64,000 nt of DNA from Desulfobulbaceae bacterium (GTDB lineage: Bacteria; Desulfobacterota; Desulfobulbia; Desulfobulbales; Desulfurivibrionaceae), in assembly GCA_004332195.1 (NCBI GenBank), contig SJBG01000008.1, forward strand, positions 1 to 64,000, given 5' to 3'. The notes beneath the pieces were generated by a model. That model made no database searches. It had not been told where the DNA came from and worked only from the letters and a program-made list of their open reading frames with translations. Below, piece after piece: positions 34,950 to 44,222 of the stretch (position 1 is the stretch's first letter; each line of letters starts with the position of its first letter). The position numbers and the translations under genes were made by a program.

Positions 34950-35774
34950 GTGGCGGGCATGGCCGGACAATATTTAGTAAAAATCGTTAAAAAAGAGCAA
35001 CTTGGCAAAGAAATTTTCCGGCTCACTCTGCACGCCCCGGAAATTGCGACAACGGCCCGGCCCGGCCAGTTTGTAATGCTGCGCTCCGGAGGTCTTCTTG
35101 ACCCCCTGTTGGGCCGACCATTTTCCCTGCACCAATGCCGGGCCGATGGCTCAATTCAGGTGTTGTTCAAAGTCTTTGGCGCGGGAACCAAGCGCCTAGC
35201 CGCCCTGGCAGCAGGGGACCAGGCCAGCCTGATAGGCCCCTTGGGTCGAGGTTTTGATCTGACACCGCCCGCTCCCGGCGTAAGCTTGTGTCTGGTCGGT
35301 GGCGGGATGGGCATCGCCCCACTCTTCTTGTTAGCTCAGGAGCTTAAACGCCAGCAGCCAGGACTGACCATTGAACTGATGTTGGGGGCCCGTAACAAAG
35401 CGGAGCTTCACCAACTGGCGGATGAATTCCGGCTGATGGGGTTTTCTCCGTTAGTGGCCACCGATGACGGTTCCCTGGGCTATGCCGGACTGGTCCCGGA
35501 CTTGTTGGCCCTAAATGTGCCGAGTGCTGGCAAGGCCCGTCGGGTTTATTGTTGCGGGCCAAAACCGATGATGGCCGTTACGGCCAACTATTGCCAAAAG
35601 CAGGGTTGGGATTGCCAGGTATCGCTGGAAACCATGATGGCCTGTGGCATCTCCGCCTGTCTGGGTTGTGCCGTTAAAGGAGTCGGAAGGCGCGGGGGGC
35701 AAGTGCGCTACTTGCACGCCTGCAAAGATGGACCGGTATTCAATGCCCTGGATCTTGACTGGACATCTGAATAG
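34950..35774 (+). CDS. pyrK: Dihydroorotate dehydrogenase electron-transfer subunit
   Basis: This FAD and [2Fe-2S] subunit (274 aa, or 271 aa from ATG 34959) carries electrons from PyrD to NAD. The FAD-binding domain has RPGQFVMLRSGG and GRPFSLHQC. The NAD domain has GGGMGIAPLFLLAQEL and CCGPKPMM. The C-terminal cysteine cluster MACGISACLGCAVKG...HACKDGPVF binds the iron-sulfur centre. The first start is GTG; no strong ribosome-binding site favours either. It lies 62 bp before pyrD. Confidence 0.92.
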   Translation: MAGMAGQYLVKIVKKEQLGKEIFRLTLHAPEIATTARPGQFVMLRSGGLLDPLLGRPFSLHQCRADGSIQVLFKVFGAGTKRLAALAAGDQASLIGPLGRGFDLTPPAPGVSLCLVGGGMGIAPLFLLAQELKRQQPGLTIELMLGARNKAELHQLADEFRLMGFSPLVATDDGSLGYAGLVPDLLALNVPSAGKARRVYCCGPKPMMAVTANYCQKQGWDCQVSLETMMACGISACLGCAVKGVGRRGGQVRYLHACKDGPVFNALDLDWTSE

Positions 35775-35832
35775 AAATCAGAGGATAGAAATCAAGAGGA
35801 TAGAGGTCAGAGGATAGAGGTCAGAGGAAGAC
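35772..35832 (+). repeat. Tandem 14-15-bp repeat between pyrK and pyrD
   Basis: Four imperfect units of the type TAGARRTCAGAGGA run head to tail from the pyrK stop to the pyrD ribosome-binding site. Each carries an AGAGGA segment resembling a Shine-Dalgarno; the last such segment (AGAGGA, 35821-35826) is about 10 bp before the pyrD ATG. Confidence 0.7.
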
Positions 35833-35836
35833 AGAG

Positions 35837-36766
35837 ATGAGAGTCGTCGAACAAATTGATCTCAAGGTGAAAATCGGCTCGATGGTGCTGAACAATCCGG
35901 TTATGACCGCTTCCGGCACTTTTGGTTATGGGCAGGAATATGCCAAGTTTGTCAACCTGGACAAACTCGGCGCGGTGGTGGTCAAGGGGATTTCGCTGAA
36001 GCCCCGGGCCGGCAATCCCCCGCCCCGTCTGGTGGAAACTCCTTGCGGGATGCTGAACGCTATCGGCCTGGAAAATATTGGGATCAAAGCTTTTTTACAG
36101 GATAAGTTGCCATGGCTGCGGGGGGTGGCGGCTCCGATCGTGGTCAACATTCTGGGCAACACGGTGGAGGAGTACGCTGAACTGGCCGACCGCCTCGACA
36201 ATACTGAAGGCATTGGCGCCCTTGAAGTTAATATCTCCTGTCCCAACGTCAAACGGGGGGGGGTGGTCTTCGGCGCTGACCCGACCATGGCCGCGGCCGT
36301 GACCAAGGCCGTGCGAAAAGCTACCAGTTTACCGTTGATTGTTAAACTTTCACCCAATGTCAATGATATCCGGATCATGGCGCAAGCGGTGGCTGATCAT
36401 GGCGCCGACGGTGTTTCCTTGATCAACACCTTATTAGGAATGGCCATTGATCTGCAAACCAGGCGGCCCAAACTGGCTAACGTAATGGGTGGCTTATCGG
36501 GTCCGGCGATCAAGCCGGTAGCCCTGCGCATGGTCTGGCAGGCGGCTGGGGCGGTGCGGATTCCGGTGATCGGGATCGGCGGAATCATGTGCGCCGCCGA
36601 CGCTCTGGAGTTTATCGTGGCCGGGGCCCATGCGGTTGAGGTGGGTACCGCCAATTTCGTCAATCCTCGAGCCACCGAAGAAATCGTCGATGGGATTAGC
36701 CTATATCTGAAAACCAACAAAATCAGCTCGCTCGAACAACTGCGAGGCTCATTGATTCTTTCCTGA
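35837..36766 (+). CDS. pyrD: Dihydroorotate dehydrogenase, catalytic subunit (class 1B)
   Basis: This FMN enzyme (309 aa) oxidises dihydroorotate to orotate in pyrimidine synthesis. Motifs include NPVMTASGTFGYGQEY, EVNISCPNVKRGG with the class 1B active-site Cys region, VKLSPNVNDI, and GGIMCAADALEFIVAGAHAVEVGTANF. It works with PyrK to reduce NAD, which suits an anaerobe. pyrB and pyrC lie at 49.7-52.0 kb and carAB at 14-18.6 kb. Confidence 0.95.
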   Translation: MRVVEQIDLKVKIGSMVLNNPVMTASGTFGYGQEYAKFVNLDKLGAVVVKGISLKPRAGNPPPRLVETPCGMLNAIGLENIGIKAFLQDKLPWLRGVAAPIVVNILGNTVEEYAELADRLDNTEGIGALEVNISCPNVKRGGVVFGADPTMAAAVTKAVRKATSLPLIVKLSPNVNDIRIMAQAVADHGADGVSLINTLLGMAIDLQTRRPKLANVMGGLSGPAIKPVALRMVWQAAGAVRIPVIGIGGIMCAADALEFIVAGAHAVEVGTANFVNPRATEEIVDGISLYLKTNKISSLEQLRGSLILS

Positions 36767-36789
36767 GAAGCGGTTAGCCGGAATGAATT

Positions 36790-37782
36790 TTAAAAGGTCA
36801 TTCGAATATGGCCGCCCACGCGGAACATGTGCTTGGAACCTTGACTAAGCGAGGAAAACGGCGTTGCGTCGGAATCGGTGGTTTGTTGGCGCAGGTTATA
36901 AAACGGGGAGCTGTCATCAATGTTGACGTAGCCGAGATGGGCTTTATACATCAGGTTGTCCAGCAGTCGATAACTTGCGGTAAAATCGACCCCCCAGCGA
37001 CTACTCTGTTCCTCCAGGAGGCCGAGGTGTTTGTTGTTTGTCACCGTAGTGAGTTTACCCAATCCCAAGGTGCCGCGCAGATTCAACCGCTGAGAGAGAC
37101 TGTGGCCCATGTAGAGAAAAACGGCGTGGCCATCGGGGCTGCGGCCATCAAAAGCCTGCTCCTGGCTACCCCCTAAAGGGGTCAGGAGAAATGAGGGGAA
37201 GAGAGAGGATCCCTCGGAACCCCCGCCCTCTACCGCAGGAGGACCACTTTGACGGGCATATGCGACCCCGGCGCTCAGGGCGTCATGGCGCACTCCGGCC
37301 CCCAGGCTCAGAGTTATGCGGTCATCTTGGTGATGGTCGGCAAGTAGCGACTCTCCCAACCCGGCAAAGCCGGGCACGCTGGCTGACGATGGAGTCCGCC
37401 CAATGTCGGTCAGCCGGTAAGCACTGTGCGGAGAATCATACCCAGGGTTGGCTGGGCTGGCAATCGCTGCATGGGAAGATTGATCTCGATTAAACGTGAA
37501 GAACAAAAGAGGGAACCTGTCGTTTTCGACATTTGGGGGCGGCGCGACGGGATAAAAACCGAGATGAAATCGCGAGGGCAGCGCCTGTTGGCTTGAAGAA
37601 CCGGATGGGCCGTCAGATTCCGACAAAAAACGGCTGAGCAAAGGATCTTCGGTTTTCCTCCCTCCGGTCAAATTGGTTTCACCAGCTAAAGCTTGAAGGG
37701 GGGCAGATAACAGCAAGATCGCGCCACCCCACAGCAGCATGCCGAAAATTCGAGTATTCCAAGTATTCATCGAAGTGGTCAC
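36790..37782 (-). CDS. Putative outer-membrane beta-barrel protein
   Basis: This 330-residue secreted protein is not assignable to a named family. A signal peptide (RIFGMLLWGGAILLLSAPLQALA) is followed by a Ser/Pro-rich region of about 90 residues. Alternating hydrophobic strands follow (ITLSLGAGVRHDALSAGVAYA, LNLRGTLGLGKL, WGVDFTASYRLLDN, KAHLGYVNI), ending in FRVGGHIRMTF with a terminal Phe, typical of barrel proteins. I choose GTG 37782 because GGAGG lies 5 bp upstream; ATG 37770 would lie 17 bp from that site. It ends 24 bp from the convergent pyrD. Confidence 0.65.
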   Translation of the reverse strand: MTTSMNTWNTRIFGMLLWGGAILLLSAPLQALAGETNLTGGRKTEDPLLSRFLSESDGPSGSSSQQALPSRFHLGFYPVAPPPNVENDRFPLLFFTFNRDQSSHAAIASPANPGYDSPHSAYRLTDIGRTPSSASVPGFAGLGESLLADHHQDDRITLSLGAGVRHDALSAGVAYARQSGPPAVEGGGSEGSSLFPSFLLTPLGGSQEQAFDGRSPDGHAVFLYMGHSLSQRLNLRGTLGLGKLTTVTNNKHLGLLEEQSSRWGVDFTASYRLLDNLMYKAHLGYVNIDDSSPFYNLRQQTTDSDATPFSSLSQGSKHMFRVGGHIRMTF

Positions 37783-37942
37783 AACAACCTCCAGAGCATC
37801 ATAGCCTGCGGGCAACTTTCAAAAGCTGAACATCCGAACCAGTGAACGTTCAGGGTCGCTCACCAACCACCCACAGGAACAAGACCCGTCCACATGAGAC
37901 TGTAATTTGTTCCTCAGCCAAAATCAAGATGATTTTTGCTGC

Positions 37943-38896
37943 TTAACCGAATTCCCGCACCCTGGCTAAAGTAAAAACCTGTACTTGAGCAGCGCCAGCA
38001 GCGTTCAGCGCCCTGGCGCATTCATTAACGGTGCTGCCGGTGGTAAAGACATCATCAATCAGGAGTATACGGCGGTTTTTTATCTTTTGCCGGCAAGCAA
38101 CACCAAAAGCGTCGCGCAGGTTTTCTCGACGCTGACTACCGCTCATCCCGGTTTGTGGGTCGGTCCAGCGATGGCGTAGCAGTAGATCGGCGACAATTTT
38201 TCTCTTTGCTTCGGGGAAAAAGGCCCGGGCCAATACCAGGGCCTGGTTAAAGCCACGATGACGCAACCGTTTAAGATGTAGAGGAACCGGTAAAATATAG
38301 TCAAACTCAGCCCACCCCAAGGCGATGGCGGTCACTGCGATCGTCTTGGGAGCAAGTTCGGCGGTAGCCGGGCTTGGTTTGCTTGCAGCCAAGGTCTTAA
38401 CTGGATTTGGCTTGCTTTCTGGGCCAGCTTCGCTCCCGGCCCTCGTCGATAAGTCGAATTTTAGTCCCTCGGCCTCCTCCCCGTTTCGATCGCTTCCGGG
38501 CAAAATCAAGGGGGCCAGAGCCGGGGAGCGGCGGGCCAGCGCGGCGAAAGAGGTAAGCCCGGCCAGGTCGCGATTATACTTACAGGCTAAAATGGCCGTA
38601 GTGATGGGTCCCTCATAGATCATGGCTGCCCGCGCCCGGGTAAAATGAGGCGGTTTTTGCAGACATAAACCGCAAAAATGGTCGCCCTCGGCCGAATCAC
38701 GGGCCGCATTACTTAAAGGGCGGCCACAACAAGTGCAGAGCGGTGAGTCAAGCCAACTCAACTGCCGTAGGCATTCCTGGCAGAACAGTGGGACTTGCGA
38801 AGAGGCCAAGGAGGCCCGGCAACTCAGGCAGGAGGGAGGAAAAAGTAAATCCCAGCCAGCCCGACCGAGTATTGTCAAATTAGATGAGCGCTTCAT
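37943..38896 (-). CDS. comF: ComF family phosphoribosyltransferase-like protein
   Basis: This 317-residue protein has N-terminal zinc-finger cysteines (CLSC, CQEC, CTCCGR, CGLC) and a C-terminal PRTase fold with the PRPP loop ILLIDDVFTTGST. LRHRGFNQALVLA is the ComF signature. Family members act in DNA uptake or in recombination-linked steps. Between the two parts, residues 138-195 are a Lys/Pro/Ser-rich insert absent from usual ComF proteins of about 240 aa. Its start overlaps the HD-GYP gene stop by ATGA. Confidence 0.85.
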   Translation of the reverse strand: MKRSSNLTILGRAGWDLLFPPSCLSCRASLASSQVPLFCQECLRQLSWLDSPLCTCCGRPLSNAARDSAEGDHFCGLCLQKPPHFTRARAAMIYEGPITTAILACKYNRDLAGLTSFAALARRSPALAPLILPGSDRNGEEAEGLKFDLSTRAGSEAGPESKPNPVKTLAASKPSPATAELAPKTIAVTAIALGWAEFDYILPVPLHLKRLRHRGFNQALVLARAFFPEAKRKIVADLLLRHRWTDPQTGMSGSQRRENLRDAFGVACRQKIKNRRILLIDDVFTTGSTVNECARALNAAGAAQVQVFTLARVREFG

Positions 38897-39856
38897 CCTT
38901 TAAGCCTCTCGTAGATGGCCGCAAACTCCTGGCGGTTTTCCTTGAAGGCGGCCAGCACCTGGGGGTCGAAATGACCGGGCATGGTCCGGCCGTCGCCCTC
39001 GATGATTATTCCGCAGGTGGCCGGATGATCCAAAGCTGGTTTGTAAACTCTGACATTGCGCAGGGCATCGTATTGGTCGGCAAGGTTCATGATCCGGCCG
39101 GAGAGGGGAATCTGCTCGCCTTTCAGGCGGTTAGGGTAGCCGCCGCCGTCCCAACGTTCGTGGTGGGTCAAAGCGATCTCGGTTGCCATGGTCAGGCGTT
39201 GGTGAGCGCCGAGAATCTTGGCGCCGTAGTCTGGATGCTCCCTCATTTGGATGAACTCCTCCTTGGTGAGTTTACCGGGCTTTTTGAGAATATCATGGTG
39301 AATATGAATTTTGCCAACGTCGTGCATCAGGGCCTGCAGTCTGATGGTGGCGACGAATTTATCGGGGCAGCCGAGTTTGTCGGCGAGCAAGGCGCAATAT
39401 TCACCCACCCGCAGGATGTGATTGCCGGTATCCTCGTCGTTGGCTTCAGATGTCCGGGCCAGGGCATGGACGGTGTAAGCGAAGGCGTCTTCGGTCTCGC
39501 TGATCTGGCTGGCGATGGATTTCATAAACAGGGTTTGGGTCACCAAGCTTTCGATTATTGAGGCGTCGTAGCCGGTCACCTCCCGGTCGTAGTTAGCCGC
39601 CACCACGCAGAGGGACAAGTTGCGATAAACGACCAGGTTGCTGAGCGAACTGAGGTGGACCCCATGTCAAGGACAAAAAATTTCAAATTTAAGGTGTACT
39701 CGATTCATGAAGTTAACCAATCCCGTCATTTATGGCGATGAACGAGCAGGGAAAATTTCAGCGCGAGAATGGGCCATTAATAGCTCGTCGGAGCGCTGAA
39801 ATTTTTCCTGCGGGCAACCTGGTAAAAATTGCTCAATGCCGATTCAATCATCTGTT

Positions 39857-40750
39857 TCATGCTGCCGCTCGGGCCAGGCCTGGGCCCCAATAGATCTCGG
39901 CAGGAGTTTTGTCATCCAGTGATTGATGAGGCCGCTCGAAATTATAAAAATCAAAATATTGCTTCAATTCCTTGACCAGCTCTTTGACATTTTGAAAATC
40001 GTGGAGATATATTTTTTCGTACTTCACGGATCGCCACAATCGTTCAATAAAAACGTTATCCATCGCCCGGCCCTTGCCGTCCATACTGATCCGAATTCCA
40101 TGTTCCTGTAACACGCCCGTGAAATGTTTGCCGGTATATTGGGTGCCCTGGTCCGTATTGAAAATATTCGGTCTGCCATATCGGCGGATGGCGCTATCAA
40201 GGGCATTCACGCAAAAATCGTCATCCATGGTCACCGAAATTTCCCAGGACAGCACATAGCGACTGTGCCAGTCCATAATGGCGGTCAAATAGACGAAGCC
40301 GCCTGAGAGCCGAATGTATGTGATATCCGAACACCAGACCATATTCGGGCGATTGATATTCGTTCCCTTCAAGAGATACGGATAAACTTTATGGTCTCTG
40401 CGCGGCACACTTGTGTTTGGCTTCGGCGCAATGGACTGTATCCCCATTCTACGCATCAGGCGCTGCACCCGTTTCCGGTTTACCGGGTATCCCTGCCGTC
40501 TCAGAAAAATCCGTATTTTGCGGCTGCCGTAAAACGGATGGCGCGTATACTCCTCATCGATCAGGCGCATCAGTTTCAGATCTTCTTGACTTACTCCTGA
40601 TAAATTGCCCCCAGATCGATAATAACTGGATCGGGGCAGGCGTAACAGCTCACACTGCCGAACGATGCTTACGCCTGGAATTTCAGGCTCAATACAGGTT
40701 CGTTTTTCTGATACGCTCATCTCTTGTATACTACCGTTTTTTTTAACCAC
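39857..40750 (-). CDS. IS3-family transposase OrfB (DDE integrase core)
   Basis: The catalytic part of the transposase. The rve fold shows the three acidic residues in WCSDITYI, FNTDQGTQYT and MDNVFIERLWRS, and the HTH_21-type region RHPFYGSRKIRIFLRRQGYPVNRKRVQRLMRRMGI precedes it. The frame begins upstream of a proper start and overlaps orfA in the -1 frame, so it is probably made as an OrfAB fusion by frameshifting at the A8 run (40737-40744). Confidence 0.93.
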   Translation of the reverse strand: MVKKNGSIQEMSVSEKRTCIEPEIPGVSIVRQCELLRLPRSSYYRSGGNLSGVSQEDLKLMRLIDEEYTRHPFYGSRKIRIFLRRQGYPVNRKRVQRLMRRMGIQSIAPKPNTSVPRRDHKVYPYLLKGTNINRPNMVWCSDITYIRLSGGFVYLTAIMDWHSRYVLSWEISVTMDDDFCVNALDSAIRRYGRPNIFNTDQGTQYTGKHFTGVLQEHGIRISMDGKGRAMDNVFIERLWRSVKYEKIYLHDFQNVKELVKELKQYFDFYNFERPHQSLDDKTPAEIYWGPGLARAAA

Positions 40751-41004
40751 TCCAATTCAACTTGCAGCTTTCCAATTTGCTGGTAAAGACGCTCCTTTTC
40801 GGCTTCATGCGTTTCGATGTCACGATCCTTGCTCCGGGAGAAAAGTTCCGCCGAATCCTTCAATAACGTCTTTTTCCACTGCCCGATCTGATTGGGATGA
40901 ACCCCATATTCTGTTGCCAGCTCAGCAACTGTCTTCTGTCCTTTTACCGCACCCAGGGCAACACGGGCCTTGAATTCCTTGCTGAAGGTTTTTCTCTGTT
41001 TCAA
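40717..41004 (-). CDS. IS3-family OrfA
   Basis: This 95-residue DNA-binding subunit has a helix-turn-helix (KARVALGAVKGQKTVAELATEYGVHPNQIGQWKK) and a C-terminal leucine-zipper-like coiled coil (EKERLYQQIGKLQVELEWL). Its last codons contain the slippery A-rich run used to shift into orfB. It sits next to the right end of the element. Confidence 0.92.
   Translation of the reverse strand: MKQRKTFSKEFKARVALGAVKGQKTVAELATEYGVHPNQIGQWKKTLLKDSAELFSRSKDRDIETHEAEKERLYQQIGKLQVELEWLKKTVVYKR
40737..40744 (-). other. Probable programmed -1 frameshift site
   Basis: On the minus strand the orfA frame reads TTA AAA AAA ACG and the orfB frame GTT AAA AAA AAC, so a slip back by one base on the A run joins them. 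Runs of this type drive OrfAB production in many IS3 elements. Confidence 0.65.
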
Positions 41005-41664
41005 TTCGCTCCTCCTTTCTGGTCAGGAGCACACCTTAGCATATTGTCCCGTTTTTGGGGTCCGCTATAGACTCGAGATGTAGGGCTGCCAGTCTTTACT
41101 GACGCCCTGAAACCAGCCTCGGTGAGAAAAATCCTGGCCCAAAACGGCCTGGTTTGCGGGGTAAGCGGCGAGCTTGATCCCGACCGGCGAGACGATGTAA
41201 GCCCGGCCAATGTGCGCCGCATTTTCGATCAGATTCCGCAGATGCTGCTCCATTGTCCGCCGGTCTCCGTGCCGCACTCCCTCGACCAGCAAAGGTCTGG
41301 CCGCGTAGGCTCTGGCTAAGCTGGTATCGTGGTTCAAATGGTTCGTGATTTTGCCGGCGAGTAACTTGGCGGACTGCAGATGCGCATCCATGAGCAGCCT
41401 GGGGATATGGCTCCGCAATTCGAAAAAAACAAAAGCGGCCAAGATGACGAGGGGCGTCACGCTAAGCAGTATGCCCACCAGCATAATGCGCCAGCGCTTT
41501 GCGGTAATCCATAGTCCCATTTCAGGCCTCCTTCGTGGGCACTCGCAAGTATGGGCGGGAGCGCTCCTCAAGAACTTCTGACCTCATCCTGGTGATTCTG
41601 CCGGTGTCAGGCGGTCGCGATGGTCGTAAGCTCATGATTTTCATCTTGGTATTGCGCTTGCCGT

Positions 41665-43908
41665 TTATCCGCCTTTGCCATCCTCGTCGGACTCGATAAT
41701 GGCGTTTAAGGTGGGACTGGGGCGCATGGCCCGGCTGGCCTTGACGGGATCCGGCCGGTAATAACCACCGATATCCACCGTCTGCCCCTGAACGGCGTTA
41801 AGTTCCTGGACGATCTTGGCCTCGCTTAGGGCCAACTCTTGGGCCAGCTTGGCAAAGCGAGCTTTAAGCTCACGGTCCTTATCTTGTTCGGCCAGGGCTT
41901 GGGCCCAATACAGGGCCAGGTAGAAATGACTGCCCCGGGTATCCAGTTCGCCAACTTGGCGGGAAGGCGATTTCTCGTTTTCCAGCAACTTGCCGATGGC
42001 CTGATCCAGGGTTTGGGCCAGGATTGCCGCCTTGGGGTTGTTGAAAGTGCGATGAATATGTTCGAAGGATAGCGCCATGGCGCAAAATTCACCCAATGAA
42101 TCCCAGCGCAGATGGCCTTCCCGCAGGAACTGCTGAACATGCTTGGGGGCTGAGCCGCCGGCCCCGGTTTCAAAAAGACCGCCACCATTCATCAGGGGCA
42201 CGATGGAAAGCATTTTGGCGCTGGTGCCCAGCTCCAGGATGGGGAACAGGTCGGTGAGATAGTCACGCAGGACGTTGCCGGTAACCGCAATGCTGTCCTC
42301 ACCCCTTCTGGTTCTTGCCAGAGTGAGGCGCATGGCCTCAAGTGGCGGCATAATCCGGATATCCAGACCTTTGAGGTCATGATCGGGTAAATAGATTTTA
42401 AGCTTGGCGATCAGCCGGGAATCATGGGCCCGCTTTTGGTCAAGCCAGAAAATGGCCGGGGTTCCGGTGGCCCGGGCGCGGGTCACCGCCAGTTTGATCC
42501 AATCCTGAATGGGGGCATCCTTGGTCTGGCAGGCTCGAAAAATATCGCCTGGATTTACGGCTTGCGCCAGCAGGATTGCTCCGCTTTCATCGACCACCCG
42601 GATGGTCCCCTTGCCTGGAGCCACGAAGGTTTTGTCGTGGGAGCCGTACTCTTCGGCCCGTTGCGCCATCAGGCCGACATTGGCCACGCTGCCCATGGTG
42701 GCCGGGTCCAGGGCCCCGTGGGTCTGGCAATCCACCACCACTTCCTGATAGATCGGGGCGTAACAGCGATCGGGAATCATGGCGATGGTGTCGTGTAACT
42801 GGCCGTCCGGCCCCCACATGCGGCCGCCATCGCGGATAAACACTGGCATTGAGGCATCGATGATCACATTGTTGGGCACGTGCAGGTTGGTGATGCCCCG
42901 GCCGGAATCAACCATCGCCAGCCGGCAGTTGTTGCGATAAACCGCCTGGATATCCGCCTCGATCGCCGCCCGCTGTTCTTTCGGCAAAATCTTAATCTTG
43001 GCATCGAGGTCGGCCAGGCCGTTGTTGACGTTGACCCCCAGCTCCTTGATGATATCGGCGTGTTTGACAAAAACATCCTGATAAAAGACGCTGACACAAT
43101 GGCCGAACATGATCGGATCCGAAATTTTCATCATGGTGGCCTTAAGATGAAGCGATAACAAGATCCCGTCCTGGCCGGCGGCCGCCATCTGTTCCTGGTA
43201 AAATGCGCGCAGGGCGGTCACGTTCATCACCGCGGCATCAACAATTTCTCCGGCGAGTAAGGGCATTTTTTCTTTAAGCGCCGTGGTGGCGCCGTTTTCA
43301 GCGACAAACTCAATTTTACCGCTGCCGGCTTTGCTGATGGTGACGGATTTTTCACTGCCGTAAAAATCTCCGCTCTTCATCTGGGCCACCCGTGATTGGG
43401 ACTTGGCCGACCAGGGTTTCATCAGCCGGTGGGGGCGCTGCTTGCCGAAACGTTTTACCGCCGCCGCCGCCCGGCGGTCCGAGTTGCCTTCCCGCAAAAC
43501 CGGGTTGACGGCGCTGCCCAGAATCTTGGCATAACGGGCGCGCAGTTGTTCTTTGGCCGCAGTTTTGGGCTCGTCGGGGTAATCGGGCAGCTTGTACCCC
43601 TTGGCCTGCAGCTCCTTGATGGCCTCCCGCAACTGAGGAATCGAGGCGCTGATGTTGGGCAGCTTAATGATATTGGCGTCGGCTCGTTGGCATAGTTTGC
43701 CCAGCTCACCGAGATAATCGGGAATGCGTTGATTTGCCCGCAGGCATTCGGGAAAACCGGCAATGATGCGACCGGCCAGCGAGATATCCTGTTTTTTCAG
43801 GCAGATCCCCGTCCCCTTGGTGTAAGCCCGAAGAATGGGGAATAAGGAGTAAGCCGCTAAAGCCGGCGCTTCATCCACTTCGGTGAAGACAATTGTCTGA
43901 TTGCTCAT
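41665..43908 (-). CDS. icd: Isocitrate dehydrogenase (NADP), monomeric type
   Basis: This enzyme (747 aa) converts isocitrate to 2-oxoglutarate with NADP. The length and the sequence [23 protein letters not shown] at the N-terminus identify the monomeric class, unrelated in length to the 420-aa dimeric enzyme. Substrate-binding blocks include [26 protein letters not shown] and [19 protein letters not shown] lies 5 bp before the ATG. It is a single-gene unit between the broken HD-GYP gene and parB. Confidence 0.95.
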   Translation of the reverse strand: MSNQTIVFTEVDEAPALAAYSLFPILRAYTKGTGICLKKQDISLAGRIIAGFPECLRANQRIPDYLGELGKLCQRADANIIKLPNISASIPQLREAIKELQAKGYKLPDYPDEPKTAAKEQLRARYAKILGSAVNPVLREGNSDRRAAAAVKRFGKQRPHRLMKPWSAKSQSRVAQMKSGDFYGSEKSVTISKAGSGKIEFVAENGATTALKEKMPLLAGEIVDAAVMNVTALRAFYQEQMAAAGQDGILLSLHLKATMMKISDPIMFGHCVSVFYQDVFVKHADIIKELGVNVNNGLADLDAKIKILPKEQRAAIEADIQAVYRNNCRLAMVDSGRGITNLHVPNNVIIDASMPVFIRDGGRMWGPDGQLHDTIAMIPDRCYAPIYQEVVVDCQTHGALDPATMGSVANVGLMAQRAEEYGSHDKTFVAPGKGTIRVVDESGAILLAQAVNPGDIFRACQTKDAPIQDWIKLAVTRARATGTPAIFWLDQKRAHDSRLIAKLKIYLPDHDLKGLDIRIMPPLEAMRLTLARTRRGEDSIAVTGNVLRDYLTDLFPILELGTSAKMLSIVPLMNGGGLFETGAGGSAPKHVQQFLREGHLRWDSLGEFCAMALSFEHIHRTFNNPKAAILAQTLDQAIGKLLENEKSPSRQVGELDTRGSHFYLALYWAQALAEQDKDRELKARFAKLAQELALSEAKIVQELNAVQGQTVDIGGYYRPDPVKASRAMRPSPTLNAIIESDEDGKGG

Positions 43909-43954
43909 TTTTCCCCTTGGTTATCGTGTTGGTTAAAGGTGGCCTCAAAATGTG

Positions 43955-43980
43955 AAGTTATTTCTGGGTGAGCCCTAAGT
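43955..43980 (+). repeat. Short dispersed motif, copy 2
   Basis: This has core TTATTTCTGGGTGAGCCC and then TAAGT, upstream of icd on the opposite strand. It is the counterpart of 34905-34930. Confidence 0.5.
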
Positions 43981-44173
43981 GGCGCCGAGTTGAGCGCTAA
44001 GCGGAGTCAGCGTTTGTCCTGCTGCTGGAAAAAGCTGGCATAAACCGCGCGGGTTGCAAATAATGTCCACCCAACAGTCATGGTCTTGGCCGACTTTAGC
44101 AAGGAGATTTGAAAATTGGCTAAGATCAGCTACTTTTCAACACCCTTGTCATACTTACTATAAAGCGTAGATC

Positions 44174-44203
44174 AAAAACCCGACCCTTATCAAACCTGGG
44201 TTT
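44174..44203 (-). terminator. Probable terminator of parB
   Basis: On the minus strand AAACCC pairs with GGGTTT around a 16-bp inner segment, followed by a short T run. It lies 20 bp past the parB stop. The inner part is only partly paired. Confidence 0.45.
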
Positions 44204-44222
44204 AGCGCCTTCCGTTCAGGCA

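Larger units (their letters stand above)
39652..41070 (-). mobile_element. IS3-family insertion sequence, complete
   Basis: This 1419-bp element has orfA and orfB in the usual overlapping order. The ends are imperfect inverted repeats sharing GGACCCCA and GGACAA blocks (39652 onward and the complement ending at 41070). A 3-bp direct repeat ACT flanks it (39649-39651 and 41071-41073). Both reading frames are open, so it may be active. Boundaries could shift by 1-3 bp because the outer bases of the two ends differ. Confidence 0.88.
38893..41520 (-). pseudogene. Cache-sensor HD-GYP phosphodiesterase gene, split by an IS3-family element
   Basis: The 5' part (41071-41520) encodes a membrane segment (IMLVGILLSVTPLVILAAFVFF), then a Cache-like periplasmic sensor start (AKLLAGKITNHLNHD ... 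FSHRGWFQGVSKDWQPYISS). The 3' part (38893-39651) encodes an HD-GYP domain with the intact motifs HDVGKIH and HHERWDGGGYP, a probable c-di-GMP phosphodiesterase. The IS at 39652-41070 interrupts them. Removing it with one 3-bp repeat rejoins the two parts in frame, though the sensor would be short. AAGGAGG lies 7 bp before ATG 41520. The C-terminal part alone could be translated from a TTG near 39618. Confidence 0.85.
43909..44222. other. Intergenic stretch between parB and icd
   Basis: No gene. It contains the second copy of the short dispersed motif (43955-43980), an inverted repeat TTGAAAA...TTTTCAA (44111-44142), and the parB terminator candidate. Positions 43936-43945 (AAGGTGGCCT) match the end of the MITE-like element but the rest of that element is absent. 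Confidence 0.45.

Noticed and set aside
39652..41070. The IS3 element as the source of the 141-bp palindromes
   Set aside because: Its ends (GAGGTGGACCCC type) and 3-bp duplication differ from the GGCCACCTTGAAAAATT ends and 4-bp duplications of the palindromes.
43936..43945. Possible eighth palindromic element near icd
   Set aside because: Only 10 bp match the end of the element; the arms and conserved centre are absent.
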